A stretch of 64,000 nt of DNA from Terribacillus sp. FSL K6-0262 (lineage in GTDB: Bacteria; Bacillota; Bacilli; Bacillales; Amphibacillaceae), in the NCBI RefSeq assembly GCF_037977385.1, contig NZ_CP150277.1:1155001-1219000 (forward strand). Reading direction: 5' to 3'. The translations under genes and the position numbers were made by a program. Below are positions 18,349-26,238 of this stretch, one piece after another (positions within the stretch are counted from its first letter, which is position 1; the number at the start of each line of letters is the position of its first letter). Under the pieces are notes generated by a model, which saw only the letters and a list, made by a program, of their open reading frames with translations, had not been told where the DNA came from and made no database searches.

Positions 18349-18867
18349 TTATTTCAATATCTTCAAAAATGAACCAAGTGATTTGACGATAGGGGATACT
18401 TGCTGAACTGTCGATGCCATTTGTCCGACAGTCGACATCATCTTATTGATATCCATTTGACCATTCTTATCCTGAAAATAAGATGCCAGGCCTTTCGTCA
18501 GCTGTGATTGCTGCTTTGGCTGATAGACATTCGGCGGCTGCGCGAAGGCATGCCAGTACGGCGCAAGAGGCGGTTTCTTAAAATAATCATAAGGTGTCAC
18601 CTGCTGCGGCGGCTGCCCTTGCTGCTGCCATCCCCCCCACTGAGTGAAGTGCTCGGGCGGAAAAGGATTATAAGTATAAGGACCTGCCTGCCTGTTAGTA
18701 TCACCAACATTTTCATTCGCTTGCATCCAATCATGATTGTACATCATATCATATCGCTCTTGGGGCTCGGTTTGATAAATTGGTTCGTAATAATAGCGCT
18801 GCCGGCCATCGCTCATCTGTTGTTGCTGCATATGGGAGCGTGGCTCTGCCGTATTATAATAATACAT
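18349..18867 (-). CDS. YppG family protein
   Basis: A 172-residue protein rich in Gln, Pro and Tyr with a conserved C-terminus (about 125-172: KGLASYFQDKNGQMDIN and the following GQMASTVQQVSPIVKSLG stretch), which matches the YppG family. Function unknown; homologues occur in spore-formers and have been suspected to be spore-associated. I choose ATG 18867, eight bases after AAAGGTG; a GTG nine bases earlier is also open. Upstream lies a long region with a SigB-like promoter at 19059-19084. Confidence 0.7.
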   Translation of the reverse strand: MYYYNTAEPRSHMQQQQMSDGRQRYYYEPIYQTEPQERYDMMYNHDWMQANENVGDTNRQAGPYTYNPFPPEHFTQWGGWQQQGQPPQQVTPYDYFKKPPLAPYWHAFAQPPNVYQPKQQSQLTKGLASYFQDKNGQMDINKMMSTVGQMASTVQQVSPIVKSLGSFLKILK

Positions 18868-19058
18868 CTCCACCACACCTTTCCTGTTTCTCTTTTATCC
18901 TATGTGAGGCGAAGGGCGGGCGTTATCACTAAGTATAAAAAGAAATCAAAACCAACGCCTATGCTGATTTTTGCTCGATGGCCAATTCGGAGCAGATCGG
19001 ACTGCTCCCATACCGCTGATCATCACTTGTACATTGTCCTGCAATTATACCTCCGCCT

Positions 19059-19084
19059 ATTCCCTTGCTCCTAGTGCTTAAAAC
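19059..19084 (-). promoter_or_regulatory. SigB-like promoter facing yppG
   Basis: Minus strand -35 GTTTTA (19079-19084), 14-base spacer, -10 GGGAAT (19059-19064): 5/6 and 5/6 to the SigB consensus. It would give a transcript with about 185 bases before yppG. That leader (18868-19052) has a strong hairpin with a 7-bp stem (GGAGCAG/CTGCTCC) and a possible 32-codon frame (TTG 19044 to 18946) behind GGAGG. Confidence 0.55.
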
Positions 19085-19143
19085 CTATTTCTCAACACAT
19101 TTACATTACTTTGTCATGCAACCCTTTACATAACGAAAATGCA

Positions 19144-19168
19144 GTTTGAGTTATTCCATACGTGGTAT
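19144..19168 (+). promoter_or_regulatory. SigB promoter of the GSP39-like dehydrogenase
   Basis: GTTTGA (19144-19149), 13-base spacer, TGGTAT (19163-19168). The -35 and spacer length are identical to the rsbV promoter; the -10 has one mismatch. The B. subtilis homologue ydaD (GSP39) belongs to the SigB regulon. Confidence 0.75.
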
Positions 19169-19202
19169 CAATAGCATATACAACGATACAAAAAGGAGCT
19201 GT

Positions 19203-20096
19203 ATGAATATGCCAAAGGATCCAAAAACACAATACTATCACGATACTTTCCCCCAACAATTACAAGACCCTCCCGGCCTGCAGAAGGATATGGAGCCAAA
19301 GCCTGATTGCGGGGAAGAAAGCTATAAAGGCTCCGGTAAACTGATCGGCCGAAAAGCACTGGTTACAGGCGGTGACTCCGGCATCGGCCGTGCAGCTGCG
19401 ATTGCATACGCCAGGGAAGGTGCTGATGTTGCCATCAACTACCTTCCCCAGGAGCAGCCTGATGCCGAGGAAGTGAAGGAATTGATCGAGGCAGAAGGCA
19501 GAAAAGCCGTACTCATTCCCGGGGATCTTAAAAACGAAAGATTCAATTATAAGCTGGTAGAAGAAGCTGTCGAAGAATTAGGCGGATTGGATATCCTTGC
19601 GCTTGTCGCCGGTAAGCAGCAGGCCGTCGAGGACATCGCCGACCTGACTACCGAACAGCTCAAATCAACATTCGAGACCAATGTCTATCCGCTGTACTGG
19701 CTGACAAAAGCCGCTCTTCCGCATCTGCCAGCGGGATCTTCCATCATCACGACGACTTCCGTGGAAGGCTTCGATCCTTCTCCGATGCTCTTGGATTATG
19801 CGGCAACCAAGAGCACGATCATCGGATTCACAAAGGGGCTGGCCAAACAAATCGCTGATAAGGGCATCCGGGTGAACTCTGTTGCACCTGGTCCGATTTG
19901 GACTCCTCTCCAGATTTCCGGCGGACAGCTGCAGGATAATATCCCTGAGTTCGGCTCCAGCACACCAGCCACACCTATCGGCCGCGCCGGACAGCCGGTC
20001 GAATTGTCCAGCGTCTATGTATTCCTTGCTTCCGAGGAATCTAGTTACGTAACGGCACAAGTGTACAGCATCACCGGCGGGATTCCTACAGCATAA
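19203..20096 (+). CDS. Short-chain dehydrogenase, general stress protein 39 family (YdaD/YhdF-like)
   Basis: A 297-residue SDR with the long N-terminal extension typical of this group. Cofactor motif [10 protein letters not shown] (about 56-65), the active-site Tyr/Lys in DYAATKS, and the PGPIWTPL segment following. Substrate unknown. Starts at ATG 19203 or ATG 19209; GGAG is four bases from the first and ten from the second. A SigB promoter precedes it and a bidirectional terminator follows, so it is a single-gene unit. Confidence 0.9.
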   Translation: MNMPKDPKTQYYHDTFPQQLQDPPGLQKDMEPKPDCGEESYKGSGKLIGRKALVTGGDSGIGRAAAIAYAREGADVAINYLPQEQPDAEEVKELIEAEGRKAVLIPGDLKNERFNYKLVEEAVEELGGLDILALVAGKQQAVEDIADLTTEQLKSTFETNVYPLYWLTKAALPHLPAGSSIITTTSVEGFDPSPMLLDYAATKSTIIGFTKGLAKQIADKGIRVNSVAPGPIWTPLQISGGQLQDNIPEFGSSTPATPIGRAGQPVELSSVYVFLASEESSYVTAQVYSITGGIPTA

Positions 20097-20100
20097 AGAA

Positions 20101-20129
20101 AAGCTGCGAGCAATCGCTCGCAGCTTTTT
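20101..20129. terminator. Bidirectional terminator, SDR / ABC-F gene
   Basis: Stem of 12 bp (AAGCTGCGAGC with its complement) around a short loop, with T residues on the plus strand and a similar A-rich edge on the other side. Confidence 0.75.
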
Positions 20130-20135
20130 ATTGCT

Positions 20136-21749
20136 TTATCTTTTCCAACGGCCTTTCGTCTGTTCATAATTACCAGGATGGCGATGCAGCACCCCCTCCT
20201 CCAGGTAAGCTGTCTGATCAAAGCATGTATTCAAAAGATGCCGATCATGGCTGATACCCAGCACTGTCCCGTCGAAACGCCCCAGCGCCTCCTCCAACAC
20301 TTCCCTGGATTCCAAATCCAAATGGTTTGTCGGTTCATCCAGGATAAGCAGATTGATTCCTTGATGCATGAAAATCGCCAGCTTCAGCCGCATTCTTTCT
20401 CCGCCGCTCAATCGCCCGATCGGCTGGAATACAGCATAGCCATAAAACAGGAAGGCTGCCAGCATATGTCTCGCTTGGGCTTCTGTCACAGAAATGACCG
20501 CCCGGAAGTAATCGATCATCCGCATGGCTGGATCAGCATCCCCCAAAGGATGCTGAGGCAAATACCCTATCCGCACCGAGCTTCCGACTTTGACACTTCC
20601 GCCATCGGCCTCCAAGCAGCCAAGAACGATCTTGACCAAAGTTGATTTGCCGCTACCGTTATCGCCGACAATGGCCAATCTTTCTTTATAGCGTAGATGC
20701 AGTGTGATATCCCGCAGCACTTCCCTGCCGCCAAAACGCTTGCCTATGGATTCCAAGCGGATGACATCCTCCCCGCTGCGCTCATCGGCAGCAAGCTTGA
20801 GTTTCATTTTAGCCGGATCAATATTCGGCCTGGATAGCTTCTCCATCCTCTCCAGCGCCCTTTCCATATTACGGGCGCGCTTATGCAGCCCTTCATTGGG
20901 CGGATTCGCCTGATTCGCCCACAGCTTCAGGCGCTTGATTGTTTCCTTCATCTTCTTGATTTTTTTCTGCTGTTCTTTGTATGCTTCGAATTCCTGCAGC
21001 AGCTTCGCTTCTTTTTGTTTCAGATAGGATGTGAAATTGCCAGTATAGACAGTCACTTCCCCATCCTCCAAATCAGCGATTCGCGAGACTGTTGCATCCA
21101 GAAAATATTGATCATGCGAAATGATGCATACGGCTCCCGCGTAATTTGCGAGGAAGCTTTCCAGCCACTCGATCGCGGACAAATCAAGGTGGTTCGTCGG
21201 TTCATCCAGCAGCAGTAAATCAGGCTGCTGCAGAAGTACAAATGCCAAACCAACTTTTGTTTTTTCCCCTCCGCTGAGACGGGTGAAAGGCTCCTGGAGT
21301 AAATGGGCAATATGCAAGCCATTTGCTGTCCGCGCAATCCGAGCATCCATTTCATAGCCGCCAGCTTCTGAAAAAGCTGTCTGTATTTCTCCATAAGCCG
21401 CCAATGCTTTATCCAATTTGTCCGGATCCAGCATCTGCTCCTCCAACTTCCTCATTTTCTCCTGCAGGACAGCCAGTTCCTCAAATGCCCCCATCAAGTA
21501 ATCCTTGACTGTCCCTTCATGCCCGCCAGGAATTTGTTCCAAGTAGCCAATCTTTGCTTGCTTGCGTATGAATACCTGCCCATCGTCACAAGCTTCCATA
21601 CCGACGATCAATTTGAAAATAGTTGATTTGCCGCTGCCATTCCTTCCTACCAAACCTAGCTTTTCCCCTGGTTTCAGCTCCAGGTTGAGCTTTTCAAACA
21701 ATATGTTGCCGCCCATGATTTTTTTGACATCCTTCAGTGTAATCAACAT
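20136..21749 (-). CDS. ABC-F family ATPase, probable antibiotic-resistance ribosome protection protein
   Basis: A 537-residue soluble protein with two ABC ATPase domains and no membrane segments. Walker A sites GRNGSGKST (about 36-44) and GDNGSGKST (about 351-359), signature sequences RLSGGEK and RLSGGERMR, and two LLLDEPTNHLD / LILDEPTNHLD Walker B regions. The long charged linker between them (about 235-320) fits ribosome-protecting ABC-F proteins such as VmlR and Vga. The start is MLITLKDV at 21749 behind AAAGGAG; a longer frame runs through the terminator and is rejected. Two terminators and a leader peptide gene upstream suggest drug-induced expression. Which antibiotic is not predictable here. 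Confidence 0.88.
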   Translation of the reverse strand: MLITLKDVKKIMGGNILFEKLNLELKPGEKLGLVGRNGSGKSTIFKLIVGMEACDDGQVFIRKQAKIGYLEQIPGGHEGTVKDYLMGAFEELAVLQEKMRKLEEQMLDPDKLDKALAAYGEIQTAFSEAGGYEMDARIARTANGLHIAHLLQEPFTRLSGGEKTKVGLAFVLLQQPDLLLLDEPTNHLDLSAIEWLESFLANYAGAVCIISHDQYFLDATVSRIADLEDGEVTVYTGNFTSYLKQKEAKLLQEFEAYKEQQKKIKKMKETIKRLKLWANQANPPNEGLHKRARNMERALERMEKLSRPNIDPAKMKLKLAADERSGEDVIRLESIGKRFGGREVLRDITLHLRYKERLAIVGDNGSGKSTLVKIVLGCLEADGGSVKVGSSVRIGYLPQHPLGDADPAMRMIDYFRAVISVTEAQARHMLAAFLFYGYAVFQPIGRLSGGERMRLKLAIFMHQGINLLILDEPTNHLDLESREVLEEALGRFDGTVLGISHDRHLLNTCFDQTAYLEEGVLHRHPGNYEQTKGRWKR

Positions 21750-21769
21750 AATATCCGCTCCTTTTCTAT

Positions 21770-21799
21770 AAAAAAAGCCAGACAGCAAGACTGTCTGAC
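21770..21799 (-). terminator. Second leader terminator of the ABC-F gene
   Basis: Stem CAGACAG/CTGTCTG (21779-21785 with 21791-21797) followed by GC and seven T on the minus strand, 20 bases before the ABC-F start codon. Confidence 0.75.
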
Positions 21800-21823
21800 T
21801 CTGACAAATGGGGAAAAATGGGT

Positions 21824-21851
21824 ACAAAAAAACCACACGCAGGGTGTGGTT
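21824..21851 (-). terminator. First leader terminator of the ABC-F gene
   Basis: Perfect 8-bp stem AACCACAC/GTGTGGTT (21831-21838 with 21844-21851) followed by seven T on the minus strand. It lies between the leader peptide gene and the ABC-F gene, in the sense direction. Confidence 0.85.
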
Positions 21852-21916
21852 CTCTTGAAACGCCTTTCCTAATCGATCATGTTGTAGAGAAATAGATCCT
21901 GCACATTATTCATTAT

Positions 21917-22024
21917 TCAGTTGGTAAAAAAGGGCATACGTATCCCGTTACCAACAAAAACATGAATAATCGCGCGGCGATGCAATAGATTCTGATCGGC
22001 TTCACGCGAAAGTGTGTGCAACAT
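21917..22024 (-). CDS. Leader peptide of the ABC-F gene (35 residues)
   Basis: A 35-codon frame from ATG 22024 to TGA 21917 behind the strong ribosome-binding site GGAGGGG (six-base spacing). It begins MLHTLSREADQN and ends GIRMPFFTN. The last 12 codons lie in a long hairpin (21920-21955: outer 8-bp stem GTTGGTAA/TTACCAAC and inner GGG/CCC with ATACGTAT). Ribosome stalling here could change folding of the downstream terminators. Such leaders are known for several ABC-F resistance genes, but I do not recognise this peptide. Confidence 0.7.
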   Translation of the reverse strand: MLHTLSREADQNLLHRRAIIHVFVGNGIRMPFFTN

Positions 22025-22058
22025 CTGATTCCCCTCCTTTTTCATAGTAAGTATATCC

Positions 22059-22088
22059 AGTATATAGGATACGGAACATAATTGTCAA
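22059..22088 (-). promoter_or_regulatory. Promoter of the ABC-F leader
   Basis: Minus strand TTGACA (22083-22088), 18-base spacer, TATACT (22059-22064): a strong SigA promoter, 35 bases before the leader peptide start. It directly follows the lipid kinase stop codon. Confidence 0.8.
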
Positions 22089-22089
22089 A

Positions 22090-22983
22090 CTATTCTCCGA
22101 TTATCATATCAAGGTGTCCAGGTAGTATTTTCACTTCCCCAAGTGTTTCCCGATAAACCTCTCCGTCCATATCGATAGGCTTGCCGGCTGGAGAATGAAA
22201 GCGGATTTTTTCTGCTTCCAGAATATCTACCTCCGTCAAATCTGAAAGCACCGTCTTATCCTGCTTAATCTGGAGCAGTTCTTTAAAGCTGGTAAGATTG
22301 GAATTCTTTACGAATATTACATGGAGTTTGCCATCATCAGGCCTGATATCCGGTCCTGCGAACTCTCTTGTGCCGATAAAACGGCCATTCATCACTAGGA
22401 TCATGACTGCTTCTCCTGCCAATCTCGCTCCATCGATTTCCATTTCAAATGCAAATGGTTCTGCCTGATTAACCGTCCGCATTGTACTGATAAAATAGGA
22501 AAGCACTCCTAAGCGCGCTTTCTGATCTTCATCGATATTATTCGATGCATCGGCAATCAGCCCCACTCCCCAGAAATTCAAGAAGTACGAATCCTCATAC
22601 TGACCGAGGTCTATTGATGCAGTCTTTCCGTCGGCGATTACAGCTGCTGCTTTCTTTAAGTTTTGCGGAAGGCCAAGCATGCGGCTGAAATCATTGCATG
22701 TACCGCCGGGGATGATTGCAACTGTAGGCCGCTTAGGTAAAGGCGCAATGCTATTGATCACTTGATGGATGGTACCGTCACCGCCATGGATGATCAACAG
22801 ATCGATATGCTCCGCCGCCTCCCGGCTGCAGCTTACCAATTCCTCCAGATCATTCGTTTGGATGATTTTCAGCTGCTTGATCGATGCTGCAAGCTTCGGC
22901 AGCGTCTGGTTAAGTTCCTGTTCGATTTGGGCATCATCCATATTCCCATTCACTAAGTATATTGCACGGTTGAAAGTTTGCAT
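22090..22983 (-). CDS. Diacylglycerol/lipid kinase family protein (YegS/BmrU-like)
   Basis: A 297-residue member of the diacylglycerol kinase catalytic domain family. The nucleotide-binding motif GGDGTIHQV (about 73-81) and the PGGTCNDFSR motif (about 96-105) are intact, as is the C-terminal IDMDGE. Likely phosphorylates a membrane lipid; the substrate cannot be read from sequence. Single gene between mntH and the ABC-F leader. A SigB-like sequence (23008-23034) lies just upstream. Confidence 0.88.
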   Translation of the reverse strand: MQTFNRAIYLVNGNMDDAQIEQELNQTLPKLAASIKQLKIIQTNDLEELVSCSREAAEHIDLLIIHGGDGTIHQVINSIAPLPKRPTVAIIPGGTCNDFSRMLGLPQNLKKAAAVIADGKTASIDLGQYEDSYFLNFWGVGLIADASNNIDEDQKARLGVLSYFISTMRTVNQAEPFAFEMEIDGARLAGEAVMILVMNGRFIGTREFAGPDIRPDDGKLHVIFVKNSNLTSFKELLQIKQDKTVLSDLTEVDILEAEKIRFHSPAGKPIDMDGEVYRETLGEVKILPGHLDMIIGE

Positions 22984-23007
22984 CGTTCTCCTCTCCTTCC
23001 CTGTTAT

Positions 23008-23034
23008 TTTCCCTTCAACTTGGATCGGCTAAAC
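23008..23034 (-). promoter_or_regulatory. Possible SigB promoter of the lipid kinase gene
   Basis: Minus strand GTTTAG (23029-23034), 15-base spacer, GGGAAA (23008-23013). It fits the loose consensus, but the spacer is at the long limit. Confidence 0.35.
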
Positions 23035-23040
23035 TTTGGT

Positions 23041-23069
23041 ACAAAAAAAGCCGGCTGAAAAACCGGCTT
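23041..23069 (-). terminator. Terminator after mntH
   Basis: Stem AAGCCGG/CCGGCTT (23048-23054 with 23063-23069) followed by seven T on the minus strand. It overlaps the mntH stop codon. Confidence 0.75.
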
Positions 23070-24409
23070 CATAAAGCATGCCCTGTCACGATCATATAAC
23101 CAAGCATGAATGCATTCAGGCAGACAATCAATCCAGTCGCCGTCCAAGCCAGTACCTTGATATGCGGCTTGTTCGCGAATGCTCCCATCTTCTTCTTGCT
23201 GCTGGTGAACAGAACCAGCGGAATGACAGCAAAAGACAGCTGCAGACTAAGGATCACCTGACTCCAAACAAGCAAATCACCTGTGCTTGAAGGACCGTAT
23301 ATCCCTACCACGATGAGAGCCGGAATGATGGCAATGATCCTTGTGACGAGTCGTCTGACCCATGGTTTTATCCGGAATTGAATGAAACCTTCCATGACGA
23401 TCTGACCTGTCAGCGTTCCAGTGATGGTCGAAGACTGACCAGACAGTAGCAGCGCGAATCCGAACAGGAAGCTGGCTGCACCGGCACCGATCACTGGACT
23501 GAGCAGCTTATAGGCATCCTCGATTCCTTCCACATGCTGTCCGATTGTATGGAAAGCGGCTGCTCCAAGGATCAAAATGGCCGAATTGACAAAGAATGCC
23601 ACCCCAAGAGAGAAGGTTGAATCGATATAGGCGAAGCGGACAGCTTCCTTCTTCCCCTTTTCGGTATCTTGGTAATTCCTTGTCTGCACGATGGATGAAT
23701 GCAGATATAGATTATGCGGCATGACTGTTGCACCTAGTATACCAAGCGCCAGGAACAAAACTGATGGATCGGTGACGATTTCCGGTGAAGGGATATAGCC
23801 TTTCACTGCTTCTGACAGGGCGGGATGCGAGAATATCATCTCGAATAGGAAGCAGCCCGCAATGGTTACCATCAAAACGGTGATGATGGCCTCCATCCAG
23901 CGGAAACCTTTTTTCTGCAGTAATAGCAGCAAAAGCACATCCAGGGCCGTAATGATGATACCTGCCATGATCGGGATATGAAATAGCAGATTCAATGCTA
24001 TGGCCGATCCCAAAACTTCCGCCAAATCCGTTGCAATGATTGCCAGCTCCGTCAGCAGCCAAAGCACCACGACCACTTTTTTCGGAAAAGCATCCCTTGT
24101 CGCTTGTGCCAGATCGCGACCGGTAACGATGCCAAGCTTGGCAGCGAGCCCCTGCATGAGCATGGCGATCAAATTCGACAGTAAGACGACTGCCAGCAAG
24201 GTATACCCAAAAGATGAACCTGCCGAGATCGAAGTCTCCCAGTTCCCCGGATCAATGAAACCGACCGCCACCAGGACTCCTGGTCCCATAAACGCGAAAA
24301 GCTTTTTGAAGAAGCTGCCATTCTCCGGAATGGCCACACTATGGTTCGACTCCTCCAGGCTTGCATTCCCTGCTCGCTGGAGCCAGCCTTTATCTCGTTC
24401 TTTACTCAT
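23069..24409 (-). CDS. mntH: Nramp family manganese/divalent metal transporter MntH
   Basis: A 446-residue proton-coupled Mn(II) importer with about 11 membrane helices. The metal-binding DPGN motif is at about 51-54 (GFIDPGNWETS) and the MPHNLYLHS motif of helix 6 at about 228-236. The cytoplasmic N-terminus is hydrophilic. An MntR-type operator overlaps its promoter, so expression should fall when manganese is plentiful. Confidence 0.95.
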   Translation of the reverse strand: MSKERDKGWLQRAGNASLEESNHSVAIPENGSFFKKLFAFMGPGVLVAVGFIDPGNWETSISAGSSFGYTLLAVVLLSNLIAMLMQGLAAKLGIVTGRDLAQATRDAFPKKVVVVLWLLTELAIIATDLAEVLGSAIALNLLFHIPIMAGIIITALDVLLLLLLQKKGFRWMEAIITVLMVTIAGCFLFEMIFSHPALSEAVKGYIPSPEIVTDPSVLFLALGILGATVMPHNLYLHSSIVQTRNYQDTEKGKKEAVRFAYIDSTFSLGVAFFVNSAILILGAAAFHTIGQHVEGIEDAYKLLSPVIGAGAASFLFGFALLLSGQSSTITGTLTGQIVMEGFIQFRIKPWVRRLVTRIIAIIPALIVVGIYGPSSTGDLLVWSQVILSLQLSFAVIPLVLFTSSKKKMGAFANKPHIKVLAWTATGLIVCLNAFMLGYMIVTGHAL

Positions 24410-24444
24410 AAAGATCGCTTCTTTCTAGTAGTTGTTAGCATGAG

Positions 24445-24473
24445 TTTACCAAAGGAAACTTTTTTAGTCAAAG
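24445..24473 (-). promoter_or_regulatory. mntH promoter with MntR-type operator
   Basis: Minus strand TTGACT (24468-24473), 17-base spacer, TAAACT (24445-24450). An inverted repeat GTTTaCC-aaa-GGaAAC (24446-24461) covers the -10 region. It resembles the B. subtilis MntR box, whose halves are TTTGCCT and AGGAAAC. Confidence 0.7.
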
Positions 24474-24487
24474 AAAAGATAGGGGTT

Positions 24488-24522
24488 ATAAAAAAAGCTT
24501 CCCCGCTGATTCAGGGAAGCTT
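24488..24522 (-). terminator. Terminator after ydbP
   Basis: Stem AAGCTTCCC/GGGAAGCTT (24495-24503 with 24514-24522) followed by seven T on the minus strand. Confidence 0.8.
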
Positions 24523-24535
24523 CTCAGCTTATTTC

Positions 24536-24856
24536 TTATCCAAGCTGCTGTTGAAGGAACGCGATGACCTCTTCAGGGGATTTCGCATTTGCACTATGCA
24601 AGTGCGCCAGCTTCTCGCCATTCTGGAATAGGAGAATGCTTGGGATCCCCATTACTTCTTGTTCCGCTGCAACATCTGGGACTTCATCATTATTCAGCTC
24701 ATACCACTTATAATTGCCGTATTCAGCCAGCACCTGATCGATAAACATATTCATGCGTGTACAATCCGGGCACCAATCCGCGAAGAACTTGACGATCACC
24801 GGCTCTTCACTCATGATGATTTCGTTGAACTTTTCTTTTGTATGGATTTGTTCCAT
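24536..24856 (-). CDS. ydbP: Thioredoxin-like protein YdbP
   Basis: A 106-residue thioredoxin-fold protein with active site WCPDC (C29, C32) and the cis-proline in MGIPS. The length and the segments ADWCPDCTRMNMFI and LHSANAKSPEEV match B. subtilis YdbP. It begins at ATG 24856 behind AAGGGGGAG; a longer frame lacks support. Substrates unknown. In B. subtilis ydbP sits close to cshA; here about 7 kb of other genes lie between. Confidence 0.9.
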   Translation of the reverse strand: MEQIHTKEKFNEIIMSEEPVIVKFFADWCPDCTRMNMFIDQVLAEYGNYKWYELNNDEVPDVAAEQEVMGIPSILLFQNGEKLAHLHSANAKSPEEVIAFLQQQLG

Positions 24857-24920
24857 TATCTGTCTCCCCCTTCTGCTTTTCCTTCTAAAGATACGGTACA
24901 CACGAAAGGGAATCAAGCAG

Positions 24921-26063
24921 TTAGCTTGATGGATCTTCCTCTATAAAGGTGAGGTCCGGCGCAAGCCTCGCCATATGCTTTTTCTTTTCTTCATATATCC
25001 CCTTCAGCTCCGGCAGCTGATGCATCGGCTCAATACGATAATGATGCCAATCCGTGAAAGATAGGTACGTCAGCAGCATTCTCGGGGACCCTGCGGTCAC
25101 TTCATTGCCATCCTTTTCGATATCAAATTGGAAGACTCCGCCGATACGCCGATCCATTCCATCCTGTGCAGCAATAAAATTCCCAAGCGAATAGATGACA
25201 AGCGTCTTATTACCGTCTTTACCAGTCAGCCAATCAACCGGCTGCAGCACATGCGGATGACAGCCCAATACCGCTGTCGCTCCTTGGTCAGCAGCGTATT
25301 GAGCCAGCTCTCTTTGTTCATCGCTGGGATCATCCTCGTATTCAGTTCCAAAATGCAAGCTGACGATGACAGCATCCGCTTCCTGTTTTGCTTTTTGGAT
25401 ATCTTCTTTTATCTGCTGCTTGTCAATCAGATTGACTAGATGATCTTCTCCTTTGGGTACAGGAATACCATTGGTACCATACGTGTAGCTAAGGAAGGCA
25501 GCAGAGATACCCTCTGCCGTTTTTTCTATTGTTAGCTTTTCGCTATCTACCTTGTTTGCATACGCTCCAGTATATGCCATACCAATCTTCTCATACTGCG
25601 CTGTTGCATGCTTCACACCAGCTGCTCCTTGATCAAGCGTATGATTATTGGCCATCGTGACGACGTCCACCCCGACGTCCTTTAAAGTATCACCTATTTC
25701 ATCAGGACTGTTAAAGGTCGGATAAGAGGAGAGCCCCAGTGCTTCCCCGCCCATGATCGACTCCTGATTCGCTACGGTAAGTGTCGATTCTCCAAGATAT
25801 GGCTTGATATCCTGGAACATCGGATCGAAATCATAGCCGCTCCCTTTTTTTGCCTCTGTATAGATGGAACTATGCAAGAGCACATCACCGATTGCTGTTA
25901 TCGAAATCGATGATGGAATGGCTGGCTGTTCTTTTTGTTCCAGCTCGATTGTCTTTTGCTGAACTGTATGGACCGCTTGCGGCTGCTGTGCTGGAACACC
26001 GCCACTGCACGCTGCCAATAAAAGAAGACCCGAAAATGCAGGAAAGAATGCTTTGATTTTCAT
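24921..26063 (-). CDS. CapA/PgsA-type lipoprotein (metallophosphatase fold)
   Basis: A 380-residue exported lipoprotein. The signal peptide ends at the lipobox LLAAC (Cys about 19). The body is a CapA domain (PGA_cap): AIGDVLLHSS, ANQES, MANNHTLDQGAAG, and GCHPHVLQPVDW with FGTEYED, which resemble metal-binding motifs of calcineurin-like enzymes. PgsA/CapA works in poly-gamma-glutamate export, but there are no capB/capC genes here, so a capsule role is doubtful. Solitary family members of this kind are common and uncharacterised. Confidence 0.85.
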   Translation of the reverse strand: MKIKAFFPAFSGLLLLAACSGGVPAQQPQAVHTVQQKTIELEQKEQPAIPSSISITAIGDVLLHSSIYTEAKKGSGYDFDPMFQDIKPYLGESTLTVANQESIMGGEALGLSSYPTFNSPDEIGDTLKDVGVDVVTMANNHTLDQGAAGVKHATAQYEKIGMAYTGAYANKVDSEKLTIEKTAEGISAAFLSYTYGTNGIPVPKGEDHLVNLIDKQQIKEDIQKAKQEADAVIVSLHFGTEYEDDPSDEQRELAQYAADQGATAVLGCHPHVLQPVDWLTGKDGNKTLVIYSLGNFIAAQDGMDRRIGGVFQFDIEKDGNEVTAGSPRMLLTYLSFTDWHHYRIEPMHQLPELKGIYEEKKKHMARLAPDLTFIEEDPSS

Positions 26064-26238
26064 GCGTAACCGCCTGTTTTTTGTTATTTATCCGTATTAT
26101 AAGCGGATGCTCGTATCAATGATAGTACGTTTTGCATAAAAACCTCGAATGATGGCAAACAGGAAAGAACACAGCCTTTCACCGATCGACATACAGATTC
26201 CCGATATCCCGATTCCTGGGCAGGATCCTATTAGTGGA

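Noticed and set aside
24921..26063. Poly-gamma-glutamate capsule locus
   Set aside because: Only the CapA/PgsA-like lipoprotein is present; no ligase or transport partner genes adjoin it.
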